64,000 bases of DNA, taken from Actinoplanes cyaneus (GTDB lineage: Bacteria; Actinomycetota; Actinomycetes; Mycobacteriales; Micromonosporaceae). The position numbers and the translations under genes were made by a program. The notes beneath the pieces were generated by a model. It ran no database searches. It worked only from the letters and a program-made list of their open reading frames with translations, and was not told where the DNA came from. Below are positions 24,073 through 31,122 of the stretch, one piece after another; position 1 is the first letter of the stretch; each line of letters starts with the position of its first letter. The stretch lies in NCBI RefSeq assembly GCF_016862095.1, contig NZ_BOMH01000039.1, positions 124,001 to 188,000 on the forward strand. Reading direction: 5' to 3'.

Positions 24073-24757
24073 CCGGCCGGCAGGGGCCGAACCGCCCGGT
24101 CCGGCCGGAGCTGAACGGCCGGCGTCGTGAGTTTCCGCGGCTGCCGGTCGTGCCCTTCGCCGTCTTGGCGTCCCTGGAACCTTGCGGCCCGTCACCGGTC
24201 GGCTCTCGCTGCGGGCGAGGGCCAGACTGGCTCGCGATCACTGACGGAGGGTGACGAAATCTTGTCCGTCGGGTCCGCCGGAGTTCGCTTCCGGGTCGGC
24301 TGCTGATGGCTCGGATCAGAGGGTGTGTGGAGTTGTGGGGTCGACCGCCGGTATGTCTCACCGCCTGCCGCGCGGTCAGCGGTAGGCGACGTCTGCGGCA
24401 CCCTCCGGCGGGGCGAACCCGTCAAGTGATGCCGTAATGTAATGCGATCTATGTTGTGTGTGTTGCCTGCGATGGTCGAGCAAACCTTGTGTAACGCGAG
24501 GCTAGGTCGCGAGTACCGCTTCGGTCAAGGACTCATGATTCGGCAGCGGATAGGACGTAGGGCACAGACGTGCTTACGCCCAGCTCACGATATCGCCCGG
24601 ATATTTCCGACGTGCCGTAACATCGAGCACTTCCGCCGGGAGGCTTCACACCATTGTTTCCCGCCTCGGCCGCCGGGTGCCCACTCCACCGAGCGTGACC
24701 TTCACCGGGTCGGCTGACACCGATCCGGAAGTTCCCGGCGAACGGGTGGATTCGCTC

Positions 24758-24792
24758 ATCTCAGGGACTATATCGGTCCGATGACCTGAGAT
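24758..24792. other. Inverted repeat ATCTCAGG / CCTGAGAT
   Basis: ATCTCAGG (24758-24765) and CCTGAGAT (24785-24792) are perfect complements around a 19-base AT-richer centre. It could be an operator or a weak terminator inside the gene-free region. Confidence 0.45.
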
Positions 24793-25080
24793 CGTCACCA
24801 ATGCCGCGTCGCCGGTTGCGTCGCCGCGGCTCTCCGGGGCCGGTGGGCGGCTCGAGGCGTCGGCTTGACCGGGTCCGAGAGGATCAGGATCGGTTTCGTT
24901 CCGCTCATGGGCACTTGTTACAAAGCGCAACCATGGGCAATCTTGGTCCGCTCTCTGCTCAGCAGATGGGAACGTGAACATTGATCCGGGGCCGCGTCCC
25001 TCGGGACACCCGTCAGGATCTCGGGATCAACTCGGCCGGCTGCGCGTCGCCAGGCGGCGCTTCGGCGAGTTCACCCGCCG

Positions 25081-25310
25081 GGGGACGGGCTGGTCACCGC
25101 GGGAACAGCCGATCACGGCCGAGGGCAGGTTGGTCACCGCGGGAACGGACCGATCACCGCCAGGGCAGGTTGATGACCGCCAAGGGCGAGCTCGTCATCG
25201 CCGAAGGCAGGCAGATCACCGCTGACAGGCAGGCTGATCAGCGCCGAGGGCGGGCTGGTCACCGCCGATTGTCTGCCGACCGTCTGCCGTCTGCCGTCTG
25301 CCGGGATCGT
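25081..25310. repeat. Degenerate short tandem repeats downstream of recX
   Basis: About ten drifting copies of a GGCAGGYTGATCACCGCC-like unit (18-26 bp) end in three copies of GTCTGCC/CGTCTGC. The block stops a few bases before the recX stop. Confidence 0.65.
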
Positions 25311-25314
25311 GGTG

Positions 25315-25989
25315 TCAGGCGAGTGGATCGGCCTGGTCGGCCAGCGCGTCGGCGTCCACGTCGTCGGCGAACTCGGCGGCCTCCTCATCCCGGGCGGCCA
25401 GAGCGTCCTTCACCGCGCGGATGGCGATGCCCGCCGGATAGCCCTTGCGGGCGAGCATGCCGACGAGTCGCCGGAAGATCGCCTCGGGGGTGCCGGTGGC
25501 CGTTCGCAGCTTGCGGTCGACGAGGGCCCGGGCGGTCTCCGCCTCCGACTCGTCGTCGACGGACTCCAGCGCCTCGCTCGCCACCTCCGCATCCACCCCG
25601 CGCTGCCGCAGCTCGTTGGCGAGCGCACGGCGGGCGAGACCACGACCGTGATGCCGGCTGGACACCCAGGCCCGGGCGAACGCCGCGTCGTCGATGATGC
25701 CGACCTCGTCGTAACGATCCAGGACCTCGGAGATGACCTCCTCGGAGATCTCCTTACGGGCCAGCGCCTTGGCCAGTTCCGCCCTGGTCCGCGGGCGGGT
25801 CGCCAGCTGGCGTAGACAGATCTCGCGCGCCCGCTCGGACTCGGTCTGCGCCGGCTGGGCCGGCGCGCCGCGCCGGGACTCTCCCCGGGCGGGCTCGCCC
25901 GGGGTCCCGCCATCCGGCTGGTCGGTGCCGGCCCGGGGCGGGATGGCATCCCACCCGCGCCCGGACCGCGCACCACGTCGCCCGGCCAT
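25315..25989 (-). CDS. recX: Regulatory protein RecX
   Basis: RecX modulates RecA by binding along and limiting its filament. The 224 residues start with a disordered, Pro/Gly/Arg-rich 50-residue extension. The RecX three-helix repeats follow (ICLRQLATRPRTRAELAKAL, FARAWVSSRHHGRGLARRALANEL, RRLVGMLARKGYPAGIAIRAV). It lies 14 bases after recA on the same strand and is co-transcribed from the SOS-controlled promoter. The acidic C-terminus (EFADDVDADALADQADP) is typical of actinobacteria. Confidence 0.95.
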   Translation of the reverse strand: MAGRRGARSGRGWDAIPPRAGTDQPDGGTPGEPARGESRRGAPAQPAQTESERAREICLRQLATRPRTRAELAKALARKEISEEVISEVLDRYDEVGIIDDAAFARAWVSSRHHGRGLARRALANELRQRGVDAEVASEALESVDDESEAETARALVDRKLRTATGTPEAIFRRLVGMLARKGYPAGIAIRAVKDALAARDEEAAEFADDVDADALADQADPLA

Positions 25990-26003
25990 CGCGCTCGACC
26001 CGA

Positions 26004-27050
26004 TCAGAAGTCGACCGGCGGCAGCTCGGGGCCACTCGCGGCGTCCCCGGTGGTCTGCCCGACGCCGAGCTTCTCCAGGATCTTCTTCTCGATCTCGGCG
26101 GCGACGTCCGGGTTTTCCTTGAGGAACTCCCGCGCCTTCTCCTTGCCCTGGCCGAGCTGGTCGCCGTCATACGTGTACCAGGCGCCGGACTTGCGGATGA
26201 TGCTCTGCTCGACGCCGACGTCGATCAGCGAGCCCTCACGCGAGATGCCCTTGCCATACATGATGTCGAACTCGGCCTGCTTGAACGGCGCCGCGACCTT
26301 GTTCTTCACGACCTTGACGCGGGTGCGGTTGCCGACGACGTCGGTGCCGTCCTTCAGAGCCTCGATGCGGCGGATGTCGAGCCGGACCGACGCGTAGAAC
26401 TTCAGCGCGCGACCACCGGTCGTCGTCTCCGGCGAGCCGAACATGACGCCGATCTTCTCGCGGAGCTGGTTGATGAAGATCGCGGTCGTGCCGGTGTTGC
26501 TGAGCACGCCGGTGATCTTCCGCAGCGCCTGGCTCATCAGCCGGGCCTGCAGACCGACGTGGCTGTCACCCATCTCACCCTCGATCTCGGCGCGCGGCAC
26601 CAGCGCGGCGACCGAGTCGATGACGATGACGTCGATCGCGCCGGAGCGGATCAGCATGTCCGCGATCTCCAGCGCCTGCTCACCGGTGTCCGGCTGGGAG
26701 ACCAGCAGGGCGTCGGTGTCGACTCCGAGCGCCCGGGCGTAGTCCGGGTCGAGCGCGTGCTCGGCGTCGATGAACGCCGCGGTGCCGCCGGCCTTCTGCG
26801 CGTTGGCCACCGCGTGGAGCGCGACGGTGGTCTTACCGCTGGACTCCGGCCCGTAGACCTCGATGACCCGGCCGCGCGGCAGGCCGCCGACGCCGAGCGC
26901 CACGTCGAGCGCGATGGAGCTGGTCGGGATGACGGCGGTCTGCACGACCGGCCGCTCCCCGAGCCGCATCACGGAGCCCTTGCCGAACTGCTTGTCGATC
27001 TGTGCCAGCGCCAGTTCGAGCGCCTTTTCCCGGTCCGGTGCTGCCACCAT
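26004..27050 (-). CDS. recA: Recombinase RecA
   Basis: RecA forms the ssDNA filament for recombination and triggers LexA self-cleavage. The 348 residues are full length: MVAAPDREKALELALAQIDK at the N-terminus, Walker A GPESSGKT (about 66-73), the L1/L2 region with GVMFGSPETTTGG, and an acidic-ended C-terminal domain. ATG 27050 has AGGGG eight bases upstream and gives the usual N-terminus; longer in-frame starts are rejected. There is no intein. The upstream region carries a LexA box and a DnaA box. recX follows 14 bases later. Confidence 0.97.
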   Translation of the reverse strand: MVAAPDREKALELALAQIDKQFGKGSVMRLGERPVVQTAVIPTSSIALDVALGVGGLPRGRVIEVYGPESSGKTTVALHAVANAQKAGGTAAFIDAEHALDPDYARALGVDTDALLVSQPDTGEQALEIADMLIRSGAIDVIVIDSVAALVPRAEIEGEMGDSHVGLQARLMSQALRKITGVLSNTGTTAIFINQLREKIGVMFGSPETTTGGRALKFYASVRLDIRRIEALKDGTDVVGNRTRVKVVKNKVAAPFKQAEFDIMYGKGISREGSLIDVGVEQSIIRKSGAWYTYDGDQLGQGKEKAREFLKENPDVAAEIEKKILEKLGVGQTTGDAASGPELPPVDF

Positions 27051-27160
27051 TGCTGCCACCCCTGTATTGGACTTCGCGTTCTTCGCCACGGCCGACACGG
27101 TATGCGGTGGGTATGACAAAAATCCTCCGCCCTACCGAGGGCTGTGGATGGCCGAGCCGC

Positions 27161-27169
27161 TGTGGACAA
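27161..27169 (-). promoter_or_regulatory. Perfect actinobacterial DnaA box upstream of recA
   Basis: TGTGGACAA is the complement of TTGTCCACA, the consensus box of Streptomyces and Mycobacterium. A half-match, TGTGGATGG, lies 18 bases away at 27143. The box lies four bases from the SOS box. Confidence 0.55.
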
Positions 27170-27172
27170 TAG

Positions 27173-27188
27173 CCGAACACTTGTACGA
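27173..27188. promoter_or_regulatory. LexA (SOS) box of recA
   Basis: CCGAACACTTGTACGA matches the actinobacterial consensus CGAAC-N4-GTTCG with one change (GTACG). It lies 123 bases upstream of the recA start. A weaker second match, AGAACAAGCGTACG, is at 27205-27218. Confidence 0.75.
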
Positions 27189-27227
27189 CATCGAGCGACA
27201 CGCCAGAACAAGCGTACGAAAAATGGC

Positions 27228-27428
27228 TCAGCGCAGCCGGGACGGCACCCGATCGGGGTAGGCGGCCACCACGGCACGCCAGATCGTAATTGTCTCGACA
27301 CCGTGCGCGATGGCCTCGTCGATGGTGCGGTCACCCAGCTCGGCGAAGGCGTGATCGGCCGCGATGCTGCGGGCATAGGCAGCCCCGAACGCCTGTTCAA
27401 GGCGCCCCCAGAAGTCCGTCAATCGCAC
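27228..27428 (-). CDS. DUF3046 protein
   Basis: A 66-residue protein of the DUF3046 family, which is commonly found beside recA in actinobacteria. It has MRLTDFWGRLEQAFG, then DHAFAELGDRTIDEAIAHG, then WRAVV. Function is unknown. The GTG start has TACGCT exactly six bases upstream, so it appears leaderless. It lies upstream of recA on the same strand, with the SOS box between, so it is probably transcribed separately. Confidence 0.88.
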   Translation of the reverse strand: MRLTDFWGRLEQAFGAAYARSIAADHAFAELGDRTIDEAIAHGVETITIWRAVVAAYPDRVPSRLR

Positions 27429-27434
27429 GCCACG

Positions 27435-27440
27435 AGCGTA
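27435..27440 (-). promoter_or_regulatory. -10 box of a leaderless DUF3046 promoter
   Basis: TACGCT on the minus strand, six bases before the GTG at 27428. Confidence 0.5.
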
Positions 27441-27560
27441 CCCACGCCGGTGCGCATCGGCTCGTTCCGCGAGAGCCGGCCGAATCTGTTTGTGACGTGT
27501 GGCACTTCAAGCCAAGGGCGTCGAAAGGACACGATGCGGCCGCGGCTCATCCCGCGAATC

Positions 27561-28226
27561 TCAGGCCGCAACCGCCTCGGCGGCGATTTTCAGGTCGTCG
27601 ACCAGACCCTGATAGGCGATGTCCCGGTTGTCCGCCCGCAGCACGGCTGACGGGTGGATCGTGGCCAGCGCCTTGATGTCGGCGACCGGGAAGTCCTCCG
27701 GGTGCTGGGCCGACCCCGGCCAGGGCATCAGCTGACCGCGGGACCGGTTGACCCGGAACGAGGGCCCCAGCAGCGCCTTGCCGGCGGTTGCCCCGAGGAT
27801 CACCACCAGCTCCGGCTTGAGCAGCGAGAACTCGGCGACCAGCCAGGGACGGCAGGCGGTGATGTGCGCCGGGCCGGGCGACTGATGGATCCGCCTCGAC
27901 CCGCGCAGCTCGAAACGGAAGTGCTTCACCGCATTGGTGATGTAGAGGTCGGAGGGGTCGATTCCGGCGTCGTCCACCGCGTCGCGCAGCAGACGTCCGG
28001 CCGGGCCGACGAACGGCAGGCCCTTCTGGTCCTCGACGTCGCCGGGCTGCTCGCCGACGAAAACGATCTTCGCGTTCGGAGCGCCCCGGCCGAAGACCGT
28101 CTGCGTCGCAGGCTCGCGCAGCTCACAGCCGTGGCAATCGGCGGCGGCCTGTTTGAGCTCGTCGATGCTGTCCGGGTGCGGCGGCACCCACTGCTGCGCG
28201 CCGGGCGGCGCTCCGGTCCTCGGCAT
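27561..28226 (-). CDS. udgX: UdgX-type uracil-DNA glycosylase (4Fe-4S)
   Basis: A family 4/5-related uracil-DNA glycosylase of 221 residues. Cluster cysteines include C31 and C34 (CHGC) and probably C124. Motif A is GEQPGD (58-63), and the C-terminal IHPSAVLR motif is present. It also has a loop reading SRRIH (H114), corresponding to the KRRIH loop that defines UdgX, whose histidine bonds covalently to uracil-containing DNA. The first loop residue is Ser here, not Lys. The ATG has both GGAGG and a TAGAAC box immediately upstream. It sits in the recA neighbourhood, in keeping with repair. Confidence 0.87.
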   Translation of the reverse strand: MPRTGAPPGAQQWVPPHPDSIDELKQAAADCHGCELREPATQTVFGRGAPNAKIVFVGEQPGDVEDQKGLPFVGPAGRLLRDAVDDAGIDPSDLYITNAVKHFRFELRGSRRIHQSPGPAHITACRPWLVAEFSLLKPELVVILGATAGKALLGPSFRVNRSRGQLMPWPGSAQHPEDFPVADIKALATIHPSAVLRADNRDIAYQGLVDDLKIAAEAVAA

Positions 28227-28232
28227 TCCTCC

Positions 28233-28238
28233 GTTCTA
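28233..28238 (-). promoter_or_regulatory. Possible -10 box six bases upstream of udgX
   Basis: TAGAAC on the minus strand, then GGAGGA, then ATG. The GGAGGA could instead be a close ribosome site, so leaderless status is uncertain. Confidence 0.35.
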
Positions 28239-28259
28239 CCCGCGATGGCGGACGTCACG

Positions 28260-28349
28260 CCGACCGGCCTCACCCGTCCGGAGGATCACCGCATCACGAT
28301 GCCGCCGACCGGGCTCACCCGTCCAGAAGGTCACCGCATCACGATGCCG
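28260..28349. repeat. 45-bp tandem duplication over the 3' end of the MocR gene
   Basis: Units 28260-28304 and 28305-28349 differ at only a few bases. The second unit includes the stop (28331-28333) and last codons of the MocR gene; the first lies outside it. Confidence 0.85.
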
Positions 28350-29674
28350 CCGGCCGGACGGGCCGCCGCCGTCACCGCCCGCGCCAGGGCGGGAAGATCC
28401 GGCACGTCCAGCGGGCTGACCGTGATCCGGACACCGGGCGGCGAGGCGACCCGGAACCGGGCGCCCGGCGCCACCGCGTAACCCGCGTCACGCAGAGCGG
28501 CGACCGCGTGGGTCTCGTCCGGCACCGGGACCCAGACGTTGATGCCGGCCGCGCCGGACGCCGGGACGCCGTGCTCGCGGAGCAGGTCGATCAGGGCGGC
28601 CCGGCGAGTCCCGTACGACCGGGCGGCTTCCGCGATCCAGCCGGTGACCCCGGCGTCCCGCCAGAGCCGCAGCAGCAGCCGCTGGGAGACCGTCGACACC
28701 CAGCCCGTGCCGATCCGCATCCGGCCGGCGACCCGGGCCACCGACGTCTCGTCGCCGGCCAGCACGGCGATGCGCAGGTCGGGACCGAACGGCTTCGACG
28801 CGGACCGGACGAAGGCCCACCATCTGGTCACCGGGCCGATCACGTGCGGCGGCTCGACGGCCAGCTCGGCGGCGTGATCATCCTCCACCAGCAGGACCTC
28901 CGGATGCTCGGCGAGCAGCCCCCGCAGCTCACCGGCCCGCGCGGCGCTGACCATCGCGCCGGTCGGGTTCTGCGCGCGCACGGTGATCATCACGGCACGC
29001 GCGCCGGCGTGCAGCGCGGCGGCCAGCGACTCCGGCGCCGGCCCCTGATCGTCCATCTCGACGGGCAGCACGCGCATGCCCAGCGCGGCGATCAGATCCA
29101 GCATGTTCGCCCAGCCCGGATCCTCGACGGCGACCGCGTCACCCGGCCGGAGGTGGGCGGTGAGCAGGCGCTCGATCGAGTCGAGCGTGCTGCCGGTGAC
29201 CGTGATCGCCGCCCCCTCGACCGGAACGCCGTGATCGAGCAGACGTGCGCGGGCCGCCTCGACCAGCTCCGGCATGGTCACCGCGGACGTGTAGCCCTGC
29301 GGGGGCCCGATGCTGTCGGCGATCGCGTGCAGAGCCGGCCCCAGCGGTGGCAGAAGCCGCAGATCCGGCTCACCGGAAGAGAGATCGAGGACATTTGCCG
29401 GAACGGCCAGGTGCAGCGCCGACCGTGACGACGCCACCGGGGGCCGGCCCCGGATCCGGGTGCCGCGTCGGCCCTCGGTCTCCACGACACCGCGATGCCG
29501 CAGCTCCTGATACGCCTTGGCGACCGTGGCCGGACTGACGTGCAGGGCGCCGGCAAGCACCCGCACGGGCGGCAGCGCGGCGCCGAAGACCCAGTCGCCC
29601 CGGACCACACCCGCCTCGATGCTCGCCGAGATCTCGGCGGCGGTCTCCCCACTGACCTGATATTGTTCTGCCAC
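28331..29674 (-). CDS. MocR-family regulator (GntR helix-turn-helix fused to aminotransferase-like PLP domain)
   Basis: The 447-residue protein has a GntR-type winged helix at about 1-75 (SPATVAKAYQELRHRGVVETEGRRGTR). A fold-type I aminotransferase-like domain covers about 90-445, with the PLP-binding lysine in SASKPFGPD. MocR regulators sense PLP or amino-acid-PLP adducts. It is divergent from a PNPOx-like/GNAT fusion gene, which suggests control of a vitamin B6-related function in the PdxR/PtsJ manner; this is inference. A perfect 12-bp palindrome lies between the two starts. The start is a GTG with TAATCT close upstream. Confidence 0.88.
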   Translation of the reverse strand: MAEQYQVSGETAAEISASIEAGVVRGDWVFGAALPPVRVLAGALHVSPATVAKAYQELRHRGVVETEGRRGTRIRGRPPVASSRSALHLAVPANVLDLSSGEPDLRLLPPLGPALHAIADSIGPPQGYTSAVTMPELVEAARARLLDHGVPVEGAAITVTGSTLDSIERLLTAHLRPGDAVAVEDPGWANMLDLIAALGMRVLPVEMDDQGPAPESLAAALHAGARAVMITVRAQNPTGAMVSAARAGELRGLLAEHPEVLLVEDDHAAELAVEPPHVIGPVTRWWAFVRSASKPFGPDLRIAVLAGDETSVARVAGRMRIGTGWVSTVSQRLLLRLWRDAGVTGWIAEAARSYGTRRAALIDLLREHGVPASGAAGINVWVPVPDETHAVAALRDAGYAVAPGARFRVASPPGVRITVSPLDVPDLPALARAVTAAARPAGGIVMR

Positions 29675-29685
29675 AGCACAGATTA

Positions 29686-29697
29686 TGTACTAGTACA
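29686..29697. promoter_or_regulatory. Perfect palindrome, likely MocR operator
   Basis: TGTACTAGTACA is a perfect 12-bp palindrome in the 64-bp divergent region, 12 bases from the MocR start. It is placed to control both directions. Confidence 0.6.
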
Positions 29698-29738
29698 AGC
29701 TTCAGCGCAACGGGAACAGCGCTACCGGGGAGGTCCTG

Positions 29739-30980
29739 ATGACCGATGTCTACGCCGCTACCCACCGCACCACAGCGACCCGCACCCGCGAGCGGATGCA
29801 CTACGAGCGCGACAAGGCACACGCCATTCTCGACGAGGCGTTCGACTGCGCGGTCGGCTTCGTGGTGGACGGCGAGCCCCGCGTGCTGCCCACTCTGCAC
29901 GTCCGCGTCGGCGAGACGCTCTATCTGCACGGCTCCACCGGCGGCCGGATGGCGCTGGCCGCCCGGGGCGACGGCATCCCGGTCTGCGTCAGCGTGACCC
30001 TGCTCGACGGCCTGGTCTACGGGCGTTCCCAGTTCCACCACAGCGCCAACTACCGTTCGGTGGTCGCCCTCGGCGTCGCCCGCCCGGTCACCGACCCGGC
30101 GGAGAAGGCCGAGGCCATGCGGGCGCTGGTGGAGAAGACCGGCGCCGGCCGCACCGCGGAGAGCCGGCCGCCGACGAAGCAGGAGATGGCGCAGACCGGC
30201 GTGCTCGCGCTGCCCCTGGCCGAGGTCTCGGTGCGGGCCCGATCCGGCGGGGTGCTCGACGACGAGACCGACCTCGGCCTGCCGCACTGGGCCGGGGTGC
30301 TGCCGATCCACCGCGTCGCCGGCCCGCCGGAGACCGCGCCGGGCGTCGCCGTGCCGCCGCCGGCCTACCTGCCGGGCAACCCGGCGACCGAGTGGCAGAC
30401 CCCGGTCCTGCTGGAGGGCCGGCACGTCCGGCTGGAGCCGCTGTCGCCCGCGCACGCGCCCGGGATGTTCGAGGCGCTGGACGACGAGGAGATCTGGCGG
30501 TACATCCCGATGCCGCAGGCCCGCACCGTGGAGGACGTCGCGGCCGACATCGCCGAGGTGATCCGCGGGCAGTGGCGCGGCGACCGCTCGGGCTGGGCGC
30601 AGGTCGACCCGGCGACCGGCACCGTGATGGGCATCACGACGTTTCACGACGTCGACCCCGACCGGCGCACGCTCGGGATCGGGCACACCATGCTCGGTCG
30701 CAAGTGGTGGCGTTCCGGGGTCAACACCGAGGCGAAGCTGTTGCTGCTGGAGCGCGCCTTCGACGTGCTCGGCGCGGTCAAGGTCTTCTGGTACACGGAC
30801 ATTCGCAACGAGCGGTCGCAGCGCGCGATCGCCCGGCTCGGCGCGAGCCGGGACGGGGTGATCCGCAGCCAGCGGCCGCGGCCCGACGGCAGCCTGCGGG
30901 ACACCGTGGTGTTCGCGATGACGGCGGACGAGTGGCCGGCCGCGGCTCAGCGTCTGCGTGACCGCCTCGCCGCAAGTTGA
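29739..30980 (+). CDS. Fusion: PNPOx-like split-barrel domain + GNAT acetyltransferase
   Basis: The 413-residue protein joins two domains. Residues about 15-175 form a pyridoxamine-phosphate-oxidase-like FMN-binding split barrel of the PNPOx_2 type (DKAHAILDEAFDCAVGFVVDG, LYLHGSTGGRMA, YRSVVALG). Residues about 225-410 form a GNAT acyltransferase of the ribosomal-protein acetylase kind (VRLEPLSPAHAPGMFEAL, NTEAKLLLLERAFD, NERSQRAIARLGA). The ATG follows GGGGAGG. It is divergent from the MocR regulator. Substrates are unknown; the fusion suggests one pathway that reduces or binds, then acetylates, a small molecule. Confidence 0.85.
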   Translation: MTDVYAATHRTTATRTRERMHYERDKAHAILDEAFDCAVGFVVDGEPRVLPTLHVRVGETLYLHGSTGGRMALAARGDGIPVCVSVTLLDGLVYGRSQFHHSANYRSVVALGVARPVTDPAEKAEAMRALVEKTGAGRTAESRPPTKQEMAQTGVLALPLAEVSVRARSGGVLDDETDLGLPHWAGVLPIHRVAGPPETAPGVAVPPPAYLPGNPATEWQTPVLLEGRHVRLEPLSPAHAPGMFEALDDEEIWRYIPMPQARTVEDVAADIAEVIRGQWRGDRSGWAQVDPATGTVMGITTFHDVDPDRRTLGIGHTMLGRKWWRSGVNTEAKLLLLERAFDVLGAVKVFWYTDIRNERSQRAIARLGASRDGVIRSQRPRPDGSLRDTVVFAMTADEWPAAAQRLRDRLAAS

Positions 30981-31030
30981 TCAGGCCGGGAAGAGGCGCG
31001 ACCCGTGCCGGGCGCGTTGTTCGTCGGCTC

Positions 31031-31104
31031 CGGCATCGAGCCGGCCACCGCCACCTTGAGCTGACGTCGGTATCGAGTCGGCCACTGCGACTCGAACTGA
31101 CCTC
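31031..31104. repeat. 37-bp tandem duplication
   Basis: CGGCATCGAGCCGGCCACCG at 31031 recurs as CGGTATCGAGTCGGCCACTG at 31068, continuing to GAGCTGACGT / GAACTGACCT. It lies in the 142-bp convergent gap before the kinase stop. Confidence 0.75.
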
Positions 31105-31122
31105 CGGCCCAGCCTGACGGGG

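Larger units (their letters stand above)
23648..25314. other. 1.67-kb gene-free region between rny and recX
   Basis: No open frame here looks like a real gene: codon use is erratic and there are no family matches. It contains a 66-bp tandem duplication at 23941-24072. From about 24420 to 24980 runs a lower-GC segment with an inverted repeat. Degenerate GGCAGGYTGATCACCGCC-type repeats follow at about 25080-25310. It must hold the rny promoter. An undetected small RNA or a decayed gene is possible. Confidence 0.65.

Noticed and set aside
24442..24717. A 91-residue open frame in the low-GC segment upstream of rny
   Set aside because: No ribosome site, no family resemblance and odd composition. 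I keep the segment as unexplained rather than coding.
24424..24720. A tRNA or riboswitch in the lower-GC segment
   Set aside because: No T-loop GGTTCGAATCC-like motif, no cloverleaf pairing, and no recognisable riboswitch core could be found by eye.
24646..24981. A 111-residue minus-strand open frame in the same region
   Set aside because: It overlaps the other frame, is Pro/Ser/Arg/Asp-rich, and lacks a start context.
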